Of a stretch of DNA of 64,000 nucleotides, positions 47,913-59,524 are shown in pieces. Below the pieces are notes generated by a model. That model was given only the letters and a program-made list of their open reading frames with translations, made no database searches and had not been told where the DNA came from. A program made the position numbers and the translations under genes. The first letter of the stretch is position 1, and each line of letters starts with the position of its first letter. Source of the stretch: Maratus speciosus (lineage: Eukaryota; Arthropoda; Arachnida; Araneae; Salticidae). The stretch lies in assembly GCA_963932465.1 (NCBI GenBank), contig OZ010800.1, positions 38,220,852-38,284,851 on the forward strand, written 5' to 3'.

Positions 47913-48098
47913 TTTTTCCCCTATAGAATCCCTAATAAATTATCTGCTGTTAACTTTGAGATATATAGGAAAATTCAAAACCGAAATACGGAGATTGTCC
48001 ATGTAGCTAAATTACGAAAATGTTATTCTCCAGATCAATTAAAGTTATCCCATGAAACCCCCCAGCAAATTAATGTTAAATCCATAGCTGCGTCTTAA
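47913..48098 (+). pseudogene. Integrase C-terminal fragment (GPY/F region)
   Basis: A frame of about 61 codons reads NFFPYRIPNKLS, then VNFEIYRK, then EIVHVAKLRKCY and ends at TAA. Ty3/gypsy integrases end with a GPY/F module followed by a Y-E-I segment and a VHVS-R/K-L-K-Y motif; FPY here stands in for GPY. Everything upstream (zinc finger and catalytic core) is gone, and only about 780 bp separate it from the gag-like frame. A large pol deletion lies between them. Confidence 0.7.
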
Positions 48099-49920
48099 TT
48101 TTATAATAATAAGTAATTAAATTAAATTAAATAAATACGTTTATAAGTTAATAAGCAATTCTTTTCTATATAACAGTGTGTTCTTGAATCCGGACAGGAA
48201 TTTTACTGCTGAGATTTTTTTACTTGAGTTAACTGTTTATGCTGGCGTAAATTGATCGATTTAAGTTGAGAATATTTCTTGTATTGAAATTAAATGAATT
48301 AATAACTTAAACTAAATTAGCCGAATAAATAAAATTAATTGGATTAGAATTAAATTGAATTTGAATCTAGGATTAAAGTTAATTACTATAATTCAATAAT
48401 CTGGGTCTTTTATCAACTTTTCTTAAGTATGCTACAAAGTTTCATTTTCATTCAACAACTATAGTTTTCTTGTTTGATTGAAAACAAGATCGATGCATAA
48501 CCATGCTGAATTGATAGTTGTTTCACAACATTTCTTATTTATTTTTGTTACTTTATGTTATGCCTAATATTTGAGTATATTGTCATACCTCATTCGTTGT
48601 CATAGGGATGAGATATAAATTAGATACTTTAAGGATTAGTTAAAGAAAATTGTTTGATATTTTTGAATATTACTGACTGTGTTGTTGAATGTAGTTGTTA
48701 TTATTATTATTTATTATACTATCCATTATGTGATATTGAGAGGAAAAGAACACAATGAATATTGATTACTGTAATAAATGAGATGTATAATACTTAGCAT
48801 GGGACATTACTTGAGATAGTATTTATGCTATGAGTTGTGATAACCCGATTAGTATGAATTTCAATTACTCATTGTAAGTTAGTCCTAGAAATTGATATTA
48901 TTAGATATAATATGCTTATTATTAGGTAATTGGAGGATAATTACCGTCTAGCTAACTAATAGACAGAAACTGAAATTAAAAAAAAATCTTATGAAGTTTC
49001 AGATTTTAAGAGTTTTTGTTAGTTTATGAGAATTTCAGATTGAAATGGTATTAATTGTTACGAGTTAGAGAGTTTATTAGCTATGAGTAATTAATTTCAG
49101 AGTTAGAAATTTCAGAGTTTAGAAATTTCAGATTATTAAACCTTTTCAACTTAGAGGAATTCCAAAGAGTTTGCTGAAAATCTTATGATGACTGTAATAG
49201 GTAAATATCACGTGGTAAATGGTAAATAATAACAAATAGTAGAAAGGACTCACAAAGAGATGATCCATCGATGTATGCATGCCAATACACTTAAAAGATG
49301 CTGTAAATAGGTTTATTTTAATTGTAGTTAAAAAAAAAATGGTTATTATTATTGTTAAGTTTGATATTATTAATTTTATTATTATTTATTATTTGTAATA
49401 TATTAACTTTATTTATCGAACTGAAAGTGAACGTAGATTGGGGAAACTGAGTTGCTAATGTAAGGATAATAGATTCAAATGAACATTATATTTCTGAATC
49501 TAATTTGAACTTATATTTTAAAGACTTTTTTCAATAATTTCATTAGCATATTTATATTATAAAATACTACGTTCAAGTGAATGAATGCTTTGCACGTGAA
49601 TATGAGCCATGAATGGCCATAAATTTATTATGTAAATAACAAAACTATGTTAAATAATTATTCTCAATTCTTATATTAACTTTTTTTTTATACCATTGTA
49701 ATTTGTAAACAAGATTAATATCTTGTCCTTGTATTTAATTAACAATTCCAGTAGTTCGCGTTATAAATTCTAAATTTTAAATTTAATATAGCATTTAGAT
49801 AGTTTTAGAAATTTAATTCTTTAGTTTTTACTCCAAGTGACGAAATTGTAATCCAAGTTTATGAAACATTTCCCTTCTATGAACTTGCAGCTCATAAGAC
49901 CTACCGGTTCATTCATTTTT
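48099..49920. other. Non-coding 3' part of the LTR element interior
   Basis: AT-rich with no frame, env-like signal or repeat that I can support. It ends at the purine-rich tract before the 3' LTR. Confidence 0.5.
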
Positions 49921-49933
49921 GGGTGGGGGGATA

Positions 49934-52016
49934 TGTAATAATAATAATTTTCACCCTTTTGTCTTAGTAAAACTGTTCCAAATTATTAATATTTACCCCT
50001 TTTTAACACTTTCCAACAAAGTTGAAAAGTGTTTATGACTTCGGTTTGTCTGTCGTCTGTCCACGTTCTAACTCTCGTAAATATGCTCGGTTCGTTCTGA
50101 AATTTTTGGATGTTAGTGACCTCTACCATAGCACGTTCCCTATTTCAAATGAAGTTTGTAGCCTGTTTAGATTGTTTACAGAGACAGTCAAAAGTTTTCC
50201 GTTACATTACGGCCAATGGGAAAAAATCGTTTAAAATGATTTTTAATGATGTTACACTCTTTCAAACTTAGTAAAATTGATATTCATTTATGAAGTTCAC
50301 TAAAATATGCATTCTGTTGAATATGCGGTACAAAGAATAGTTATTGTTCATTTACAGGGCCACACAAAAGAATTCCGTTCATAATGGTATAGGGGGGATT
50401 GTTTGCGGTGTATTTGAAAAGATTTCAGATACAATATTGTATCTGAATTACTGTATATTAGTAATGATTGCTCGAAATGTATTTTTAATTATGATATGCG
50501 CTTTTTTCACTATATTTATGCATACTATAAAGTGCGTATGTAAATGCTATATTTCATATACAGGGCTGCAGAAATGAATTCGTAAAGGTTACTGAGTATG
50601 AGCATAAATTGCTTAAAGGAGGGTTTTAAAGGAAATATGCATTTTTACGCTGAACTGAATTTAGTTTACTAAGAAATATTTGTAGAATATAGATAAAATG
50701 ATATACAGGGCCACGCAAAGAGTTGGATACATGGCCGTCTATGGGTGATAATTTCTGGAAATGTAATTTCAGTAGTTTTAAGAGTATTTTAGTTTGAATT
50801 AAATTTTAGCTAAATAGTGGCATCTAATAAAGGTACTAGGTAAACTACAGGGCTGTACAAAAGTGTTCAAGTATGTTTCCATCTATTAGTATAAATGGCT
50901 GAAAGATGAATTTCAACCTGTTATGCATTTTCTTGCTAAACTAAATTTTCCCATTGTATAGTATATATATCAACCTACAGATCAAATACAGGGCTGTTCA
51001 AAAGAATTGAAATACATATTTGGCTATAGACGGTAACTACTGAAATCAGTTTTTCAAATGTTTTATGCGTTTCATAAAATGTTTACTTAGTTATCTTATT
51101 TACCCTATTTCCTTAAATAACGAAGTTTTGTTAAAGCATTCAGAAAGTGTTGGAAAGTTTTTCATATTCTATGTTTCACGCATGATTTTTCTTACTTGTT
51201 TTACTTAGCTTTAATAATATATTGAATATCTTTTATCTTTTTTCCATGCTTTAAATGCGTATTCTTTTATTATTCTAAAAAGTCTAATCTTATGAAACCC
51301 ATTAAATTACTTTTTTCATTTTATTCTAAAACTAAATTCTTTTTGTTTCGAATGTTTTTAATAACATTTGTTCTCTGATATTCTATTTCCCATAATTCCA
51401 TGGTCAGCCTCCGCCAACATTTGTTTGCGTAATGATTCTGACGCCGAGGCTAAAGAGTTCACATCGTCGTCACGCGTACCTTCCCCCTTCCCCCGGAACT
51501 AAGTCCTATCGTATTCTGAATCTTATCACGTCCTTCCGGCTACTTTTACGGGATTTGTTCTTTCACTAGTAATGTATCCGTCCACGCTCTGTTTCTTTGA
51601 GTATTTATACTGTTGCATCGACGAGGAGCGAGAGATTTTTACGTTTTTTGGTTGTTTAATATATCCACGTCACTTGGGGTGAATGACTTTTAATGTGTAG
51701 ATTCTAATACTTTTAACATCTTAAGTTTATTATGAAGTGGATCAGCGATTATTCGAGAGTTGATGGATAAGCTACTGGAAATGTTACGATATGTGTCTGC
51801 CAGATAAATAACATTTAAATTACGATGCCTCTCTACTAATTATTCCATAGGAAATTCTTTCAATGTTTATGGAGCCTGTCTTCTAATTCGCCACCCCCAC
51901 CACGACTGCACTCCGGTTGTCTCATGATAACGGAGGGTTGGCATTGATCACTATACTACATTTACTTCGATATATACGAGCATCTCCGAAATGTCACAAA
52001 AGTCGACAGCAACATG
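49934..52016 (+). repeat. 3' LTR
   Basis: It begins TGTAATAATAATAATTTTCA directly after the purine-rich tract, and ends ...GACAGCAACATG before an (AT)n(GT)n microsatellite (52019-52063). Its right 820 bp match the 5' LTR closely. Its middle is the S element rather than U. Confidence 0.8.
50005..51190 (+). mobile_element. S element: array-bearing insertion in the 3' LTR
   Basis: It begins AACACTTTCCAACAAAGTTG, which folds on itself with GTTGAAAAGTGTT, continues TTCGGTTTGTCTGTCGTCTG, and ends with the inverted GTGTTGGAAAGTT (51147) plus a short tail. The first unit shares ACAGTCAAAAGTTTTCCGTT and TACGGCCAATGGGAAAAAAT with the U element. Later units start ACAGGGCCACACAAAAGA, ACAGGGCTGCAGAAATGA, ACAGGGCCACGCAAAGAG, ACAGGGCTGTACAAAAGT and ACAGGGCTGTTCAAAAGA. 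Confidence 0.75.
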
Positions 52017-52220
52017 CAGCATATATATATATATATGTGTGTGTGTATGTGTGTGTGTGTGTATCATGTTTTAATATTAAAAATATATAAAATATTTAAT
52101 ATTATTATGTTTAATATTATAAATCTGTATTAGTTTTAATAATTACGTATCTTAAATTTATTCTAAATTTTACTATATTTCGTCTTAAAAATGCTATTAT
52201 TCTTTTTCCCTTTTCAAAAA

Positions 52221-52457
52221 GCCCCAACAGTGGCTGAGAGGTTCTGCTCTCGAAGCTGATAGACGAGAGGTGCTGCGTTCGAACCCAATTGCGCCCGTCG
52301 TCCTAATCGTTCGCAGTTTTCGTGGTTTTCTTCGAGCCATGGATTTCCATGCGTAAATACGGGTTAGGTTCCCTTAGAAAGACCCCCACGAAGGGCATTC
52401 CCCCTCGGGTCTATATTCCTAGAGAAAATAATTGGCCCTCAAAAATCAACCAATCAA
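52221..52457 (+). mobile_element. tRNA-derived SINE with intact 13 bp target duplication
   Basis: The head has a Pol III A box (TGGCTGAGAGG, 52231-52241) and a B box (GCGTTCGAACCC, about 52277-52288) spaced as in a long-variable-arm tRNA (Ser/Leu type). The body contains CCATGGATTTCCATGCG and CCCCCTCGGGTCTAT, and the tail is AATCAACCAATCAA. CCCTTTTCAAAAA flanks it perfectly on both sides (52208-52220 and 52458-52470). The 66-codon frame across it is not a gene. Confidence 0.85.
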
Positions 52458-52470
52458 CCCTTTTCAAAAA

Positions 52471-53309
52471 ATCCATAATTCGAACGCGTCATTTTTTTTT
52501 TCATTTTCCAATCAGCCAGTAATTTATTCTCTTTTTAAAGTATACAAACTCGGGATATTTTATTCTGATCCTGATCTTTCGGGATTGTTCTAGAAGTTTC
52601 TTTTTCTGGTGTTTTAAGAAATCCGATTCCACCAAAATTATGCTTCCGCGCTGGATGGTTTAATCGAGGTTTTTGATTGGATGAACTGAACTCCTTATGT
52701 AGTACGCAGTTTTGTGGTTATCCGCCAGAAGTCTGAAACGAACTACACCAGATCGGAAGAGAATTTTTTACCGTCAGTGGAGAGTATCAACCTGCTGAAT
52801 ACCGTACATTTAAATTATTTATTTATGTAAATGTGTCTGTATTAGCTTTATGAAGATTGTCGTCATGCATTAAGTTGTTAAAAGAGAGTCCTATGTATGT
52901 AAATACTGGAGTAAAGAATTTTCTTATATCTATGGCTACCGTTCGCGTTTCCTGTGAAGTTTCACCGGGTGTCGAATTCAATGCTAGTTTTTATTGGTTC
53001 ACTGACTGAAAAAAAAATACGACAGAAAGGCAGTAAGTAGGTCTCAAACTGATATGAGTGGTCAGAAATTAGTAGTAAATTGTTTCCAAATATGCCAATA
53101 GGTGACAACACTGTCCAACTGTAAGATGTCAATTTCGAATTTATGAGACAACAGTTGTACAAGATGAGCAGCGGCATTCAAAAGTTTGTTGACAAAGAAT
53201 GAAGTAGTCGTCCTGTTGAGATTGCGACAGAAGAAACAGTGCGGGAGGTTGAGGAAATGCCAGACGAACAACAATAGATAGCATTAGCAACTGCAACAGG
53301 GTGTTCACA
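52471..53309. other. Unassigned sequence
   Basis: Moderately AT-rich. The short overlapping minus-strand frames at 52962-53380 are opposite the mariner remnant and its upstream region and show no domain. The part just upstream of 53310 may be decayed mariner, but I cannot align it. Confidence 0.4.
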
Positions 53310-53465
53310 TGGTTTAGCCTACATCCGACTGATGCAGCCGTTGAATGTGAGGTACAGAGATGGCTGAGAGTACAGTTCAAAGACTTTTATGCAGCAGGCA
53401 CTAGAAAAGTCATAAAGAAATGGGGCAAATGTATCAATGTAAATGACTATTATATAGAGAAATAA
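53310..53465 (+). pseudogene. Mariner transposase, C-terminal remnant (second type)
   Basis: A frame ending at TAA (53463-53465) reads HPTDAAVECEVQRWLRVQ, then FKDFYAAGTRKVIKKWGKC and INVNDYYIEK. This matches the V..WL...Q..FY..G...L..RW.KC....G.Y.E ending of mariner/SETMAR-type transposases. The catalytic DDD domain is not visible upstream, and no TIR pair was found. It differs from the remnant at 17.4 kb, so two mariner lineages are represented. Confidence 0.7.
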
Positions 53466-54085
53466 ACATGCCTTTTAAGTATGTATCTTGGTTTCCCTTT
53501 TTTAATTGACTTTTGTGACCTATTTACTGACTTTCTCTTGTCTAATTAAATTATTGATGGTTGATAATGTGGGTAGGTCAACAAATTCTCAACAAGGCCA
53601 TCATCTTAATCTGGTGTGCGAGAATAAGCGGAGGTTGTAGCGATAAAATTACTACGCTTTCTGAAGAAAAAAAAAGATGATGTGAGTAAATTCTACAGGT
53701 AGTAATAGGTGAAGTGTTGCTAACTTTAGTAGCATATTATCTAGTGCCATGGATTACGTAACAACTTATCTAAAACCAGAGGATATACTACATACATACT
53801 ATATTTATATACGCACACCATATCTCATTTTGATTTATATTGTTTTATTCAAGTATGATACAAGTGTTGTACGTCGTAATGGTCCACGATAATACCACTA
53901 TGTACGCTGAATCCTTCATGGATGTTAATGAGTGAAGGGCGAAATAACGCAATTAATGGAAAAGCCGTAGCCTTCTAAATACTGTGCGTATGCCTGACAC
54001 TCAAATTGACGGCTGTCGTAGGCCGATTTTTATCAACGTTTGTACGGTTCCCTTGGATTTGAATACCAGTATCTTCTAAATGGAG
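53466..54085. other. Unassigned intergenic sequence
   Basis: Nothing with coding or repeat support is seen. Confidence 0.5.
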
Positions 54086-54359
54086 TCTTCGCCTTTTTCA
54101 GGGTCGATGATGGTTTTTATTCTTGGGGCCCATTTTGTGACAAGTAGAACGCAGTGGCGTACCCTGGATTTTATTTCGGGGGGGGGGGGGACTTAAATTT
54201 CCATAATGTTCTAAATCTTACGAAACACGTTGATTGCGTTATAAACAGAAATCATTTTTGCCAATAAGGCCGCAGCCAGGGGGCGGGAGGGGGGCAGGGG
54301 TGACTTTGTTCCCAATTTTCCGAAAATTCGGACTTAAAAAATATCGCTATTTTTGACAT

Positions 54360-56800
54360 GGTCGCCAAAAAAAAACGATTTCATCAATCGTTCACAAAAA
54401 AAATCTCCAATTTTTCTAAAGGATCCGAAAAGGAAAAAACCGAAATTTTGTCGTAGGGCCACGGATAAAAGGCGAAGTTTGTCAAAGGATTGCGAAAAAA
54501 AAGTCAAATTTTGTCAAATGATCAGGGAGAAATCGCGAATTACGTCAAATGCTCGCGGAGGAAACGCTAATTTCGTCAAATGAGCACAGAAAAAACCCGA
54601 ATTTCGTCATAAGGCCGCAGAAAAAACGCGAATTTCATCAAAAGTTTTCGGGAAAAATGCGAATTTCGAAAAAAAAAGATCGCTAAAAACACGCATTCCA
54701 TCAAAGGGCTGCGATGCTGCGAAAAAAAAAGCTAATTTCGTAAAGGATTGCAAAAAAAGCTTATTTCGTCAAAGGGACAAGGAAAAACTTAAATTTCGTC
54801 AAAAGGGCTCAGAAAAGCGCAAATTTCACCAAAAAGACGAGAAAAAACGCTAATTTTGTCAAAAAGCCGCTGTAAAAAGCGCGAATTTCGTCAAATGTCC
54901 ACTGAAAAAGCGCGAATTTCGTCAAATGACCACAGAAAAAAACGCGAATTTTGTCAAAGGGCCGCAGAAAAAATGCAAATTTCGACAAAGGAACGCTAAA
55001 AAATACGCATTCCGTCAAAGGGACAGGGAAAAAACGCAAATTTCGTCAAAGGGACACAGAAAAAACGTGAATTTCGTCAAAAGGCCGCAGAAAAACGCAA
55101 ATTTCATCAAAAAGACGAGAAAAAAGACAAATTTCGTCAAAAGCCGCGGAAAAAACGTAAATTTCGACGAAGGATTGCCTAAAAAAATGTAAATTTCGAC
55201 GAAGGATTGCCTAAAAAAACGCGAATTTCGGCAAATGAGCACAGAAAAAACGCGAATTTCGTCAAAGGGCCACAGAAAAAACGCGAATTTTAAAAAAAAA
55301 GATCTCTTAAAACACTCATTCTGTCAAAGGGCTGCGAAAAAAAGCTAATTTCGTCAAAAATCCGCAAATTTCGACTAAGAATTGCGTAAAAAAACGCGAA
55401 TTTCGGCAAATTACCTCCGGAAAAAACGTGAATTTCGTCAGAGAACCGCAGAAAAAAATGCAAATTTTGTCAAAGAATCGCTAAAATAACACGCATTCCT
55501 TCAAAAAAAGCTGAAAAAGCGTGAATTTTGTCAAAGGGACAGAGAAAACGCAAATTTCATCAAAAAGACGAGAAAAAAGAGCAAATTTCGTCAAAAAGCC
55601 GCGTACAAAACGCAAATTTCGACGAAGGATTGCATAAAAAACCGCTAATTTCAGCAAATGACCACAGAAAAACACGCGAATTTCGTTAAAGGGCCCCAGA
55701 AAAAACGCAAATTTCGACAAATGATCGCTAAAAAAAACGCGCATTCTGTCAAAGGGAAGTAGAAAAAACGCGAAATTCGTTAAAGGATCGCAAAAAGAAG
55801 AAAAAGCAGGGTAACAAAGAAGGGCCACAGAAAAACTTGAATTTCTTCAAAAAGCCGCGAAAAAAGACAATTTCGACAAAGGATATCGAAAAAAACGCAA
55901 ATGGTGTCAAAGGGCCGCGGAAAAAACGAGAATTTCGAAAAAAAAAGATCGCTTAAAACACGCATTCCGTCAAAGGACTGTGAAAAAATGCTAATTTAGT
56001 AAAGGATCGCAAAAAAACGTGAATTTCATCAAAAAGACGAGGAAAAAACGCAAATTTCGACGAAGGATTGCATAAAAAAATCCTCTTTTTTCGGCAGATG
56101 ACCTCGGAAAAAACGCGAATTTCGTCAAATGACCGCAGAAAACGCGCAAATTTCGACAAAGCATCGCTAAAAAAACACGCATTCCGTCAAAGGGAAACGG
56201 AAAAAATGCCAATTTCGTCAAAGGATCGCAAAAAAGAAAAAGCAGGGTCACAAAGAAGGGCCACAGAAAAACGTGAATTTCGTTACAAGACGGCGGAAAA
56301 AAGCGAATTTCGTCAAACAGCCGCAAAAAAACGCGAATTTCGTCAAAGAGCCGCAGAAAAAAGCGAATTTCATCCAAAATGACGAGAAAAAAACACGAAT
56401 TTCGTCGAAAAAGCCACGGAAAAAAGCAAATTTCGACGAAGGATTTCGTAAAAAAAAAACGCGAATTTCGTCAAAAAAGCCAAGGAAAAAAAGCAAATTT
56501 CGACGAAGGATTTCGTAAAAAAAAACGCGAATTTCGGCAAAAATCATCGAAAAAAACTTGAATTTTATCAAAAACCCGACGAAAAACGCGGGAAAAACAC
56601 AAATTTCGACATGATCACGAAAAAAAAACGCAAATTTCGCCACAGAACCGTGAAAAAAACGCAAATTTTGACGAAGGAGTGTTAAAAAAACCGCGAATTT
56701 CGGCAAAAAGCCGCAGAAAAAGCGAATTTTTTCAAAGGACTGCTGAGGAAACGAAAATTATATCATAAAACCGTGGAAAAAACAAAAAATTTTGCATGGA
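54360..56800 (+). repeat. Degenerate ~32 bp tandem array (about 75 copies)
   Basis: The unit is close to AAAAAACGCGAATTTCGTCA followed by AAGGGCCGCAG, length 30-33 bp, with many substitutions. Lysine-rich frames on the plus strand and FF-rich frames on the minus strand arise from this periodicity. Variable unit length breaks frames repeatedly, arguing against coding. Confidence 0.85.
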
Positions 56801-57184
56801 GATGCGACAGAAAAATGAAAGTTAATAAGCTACTTTTACAGTCACTCTTCCGCACCTCCGGTTTTCCGATTTACCCGAAATCGACTTGTGATTAGCTGTA
56901 GTGTTACTGTGCATTAACATACTTCCGCATTGACAATCTTAGTGCCCGCCGACTATGAGAGAAATTAAAAATCTCCTTAAATTAAACTACTTTTAGATTT
57001 GTCGAATTTACTTGTAGGTCTCTTGAACTGACCATATACGTTTTCATTTATCCCGTAAAACAGGTATGGAGCTATTTTTCAGTCATTTGAAAATTGATTT
57101 TGTGGTTTCAAGTAAATTTGGTCGCAGGACTGAGGAGGATTTTGGATTAACACGAAAAACAATTTCGTGGCATGCCAGAAAATG

Positions 57185-59125
57185 AAACAAATTTATCTGA
57201 AAAAGAAGGAATATCAGCCCTTTTTTCATTTCACTGCGATCTCTTCGGAAGTGGAATGGAGCTGTAACCTCATAACTTCCGTCGCCATCGACCTTTTTGG
57301 GTGTATGCTGGGGCATCACTGTGCACTAGTATATCTGGAACTAACCAAAATAGCTGCGCCGCACAAAAAAATATTTAAATTTATCTCAAAAGAAAGAAAA
57401 AAAAAGTTTTTTTTTTCATTTTTGATTACTTCGAAAGGGGGCCCTATAAACCCATCAGCCTCCTTCCCCTCATTGGGTATACAGTGGTGTAACTGTGCGC
57501 TGATATGACACTAGTCAGAAAGTCTAGTTCGTTGTATTGCAGAAAACAATTGCATTACAAATTTATCTCAAACAAAAAGAAAAAAAATCACCACTTTTTT
57601 CATTTCATTTTCAACTATTTTGGGAGAGATTTGTACGCCCATTACCCCCTTTCTAATTCTTTGGGTATAATGTGGTGTCACTTTGCACTAATATGGAACT
57701 AAACAGAAGAGTGTGGCTAGTCTGTTGAATAATAGGAGAAAAAAATGTAAATTTATCTCAAACAGAAAGAAAAAAAAGCAATATTTTTTTCGACTATTTC
57801 GGGAGGAGGGGGCTGTAAGCTCATCAGCCGCTTCCCCTTCTTTCAGTATGATGTGATGCCAATGTGGACTAATATGGATTTAACGAGAATGGCTATTTCG
57901 CTATACGGCAGAAGAAAAATTACAAATTTATCTCAAACAAGAAGAAAAAAATCTGCCTTTTTTTCATTTCATTTTCGACTATTAAGGAAGGGGGCACCCC
58001 ATTAGCCCCTTTCACCTCTTTGGGTATAATGTGGGCCCACTGTGCACAAGTATGGAACTAAAGAGAAGACAGCGGCCAGTCTGTTGAATGATAGGGGGAA
58101 AATACAAATTTATCTCAAACAAAAAGAAAAATATCAGCACTTTTTCATTTCATGTTCGACTTTTTGGGGAGAGGGCTGTAACCCCATTAACTCCCTTCTA
58201 CCTTTTTGGGTATAACGTGGTGTCACTGTACACTAATATGGAACTACAGCGAAGGGAGCGGCTAGTCTGTTGAATGATAGGGGAGTAACTGTAAATTTAT
58301 CTCAAACAGACAGAAAAAAAATTCAGCACTATTTTTTCATTTCATTTTCTACTATTTATAGAGAAGGAGGGCTGTAATTCCAACAGCCCCCTCCCCATCT
58401 TTGGGTGTACTGTGATGCCGATGTGGACTAATATGGAGTTAACGAGAATGGCTATTTTGAACAAAAAATTACAGATTTATCTTAAAAATGTAAGGAAAAA
58501 ACACTTTTTCAGTTAGTTTTTCGACTATTTCTGGTTTCGGGGGGGGGGGGGGGGAGCGCTGTAACCCTGTCAGCCCCTTTTATCTTCTTTGGTGTCAATA
58601 TGTACTACTATGGAACTACGCGAAGGAAGCGCATAGTCTGTTGAACGATAGTGGAAAAAATGCAAATTTATCTTAAACAGGCAGAAAAAATTCGGCACTA
58701 TTTTATCATTTCATTATCGACCATTTCGAGAGGGGGGGATGAAATTCCATCAGCTCCCTCCCCATCTTTGGGTATGCTGTGATGTCAATGTGGACTGATA
58801 TGGTGTTAACGAGAATGTCTATTTTGCTGTATGACAGAAGAAAAAATTACAGATTTACCTTAAAAAAGTAAGAAAAAATTACTTTTTCATTTCATTTTTA
58901 GACTATTTCGGGAGGACGGGGGGGGGGGCTGTGACCCCGTCTGCCCCCTTTCTCTTCTTTGTTGTCAATGTGGACTAATATGGGACTAATCAAAATGGCT
59001 AATCCGCTGTATGATTGAAAAAAATTAAAATTTTTTCCAAAAAAGAAAGACGAAAAAGCAGCACTTTTTCATATCACTTTCGAAAATTTCGGGGGGGGGG
59101 GGTGGTAGCCCCATCAGCCCCCCCC
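57185..59125 (+). repeat. ~185 bp tandem array (about 11 units)
   Basis: Each unit has AAATTTATCTCAAACA, a TTTTTCATTTCATTTTCGAC block, a GTAACCCCATCAGCCCCCTT-like block, CTTTGGGTATAATGTGGTGT and ACTAATATGGAACTAA. Starts fall near 57187, 57375, 57559, 57745, 57922, 58105, 58290, 58464, 58665, 58850 and 59028. G-runs (58540-58552, 58918-58927, 59093-59102) sit at the same place in late units. Confidence 0.85.
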
Positions 59126-59524
59126 CTTGGGTACGCCCATGAGTAGAAGTTATTTTTGTGAATTTTACTATATTTTTGTGAAAAATAACATTTTGTAACG
59201 AAAGTTGAAATCCAGTTACTCAAATTCGAACTAAGAATTTATGAACAAAAACATTCTTTAAACCCCCTTGCTAAAGTTTTTGTTTTTCGTGACCTGGTTT
59301 TATTTACAAATTACGCATTTTGAAAGAGTTTTTATGAAAAAGAATGTTACGTAGGGGGTCCATTTTATTAAATTTATTTTTGTGATGGGGCCCATTTTAT
59401 TAAATTTATTTTTGTGAAGGGGCCTATTTTATTAAAAAGCTTTTTGGGAAAGGGCCTTAAATAGGCCCCGCATTTTGTCTGGATCGACCCCTGTTTTTTA
59501 ATCAGAAAAAAAGGCGAAGAATAC

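Larger units (their letters stand above)
43634..52016 (+). mobile_element. Ty3/gypsy-type LTR retrotransposon, internally deleted
   Basis: Two direct terminal repeats of about 2.0 kb (43634-45647 and 49934-52016) enclose 4.3 kb. In order, the interior has a leader with a long hairpin, a gag-like frame, a piece of integrase C-terminus, about 1.8 kb without coding, and a purine-rich tract (GGGTGGGGGG at 49921-49930) right before the 3' LTR. Protease, reverse transcriptase, RNase H and the catalytic part of integrase are missing, so the copy is dead. No clear primer-binding site starting TGG follows the 5' LTR. The target duplication is obscured by TA-rich flanks. Confidence 0.75.
54151..59141. 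mobile_element. 5 kb TIR element composed of two tandem arrays
   Basis: The left end GCAGTGGCGTACCCTGG is mirrored by the right end, which reads CATGGGCGTACCCAAGG in reverse complement. The flanks AGTAGAAC (54143-54150) and AGTAGAAG (59142-59149) form an 8 bp target duplication with one mismatch. CAGTGGCGTA-type ends are common among DNA transposons. G-runs lie just inside both ends. The interior is a ~32 bp array followed by a ~185 bp array, with no transposase. Confidence 0.7.
54099..59493. mobile_element. Outer hAT-like inverted pair enclosing the 5 kb element
   Basis: CAGGGTCGAT...CTTGGGGCCCATTTTGTGAC at 54099 matches, reversed, CAGGGGTCGATCC...AAATGCGGGGCC ending at 59493. A CTTCGCCTTTTT block just outside is also mirrored (54088 and 59515). 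An 8 bp target duplication is not evident. It is probably an older host element into which 54151-59141 inserted. Confidence 0.45.

Noticed and set aside
52751..52765. AGATCGGAAGAG, identical to the start of a common sequencing adapter
   Set aside because: Only 12 bases match and the following sequence diverges, so chance or a real genomic match is more likely than contamination.
54353..56706. Lysine/arginine-rich (plus) and phenylalanine-rich (minus) proteins
   Set aside because: These are shadows of the ~32 bp tandem array; unit length varies and frames break often.
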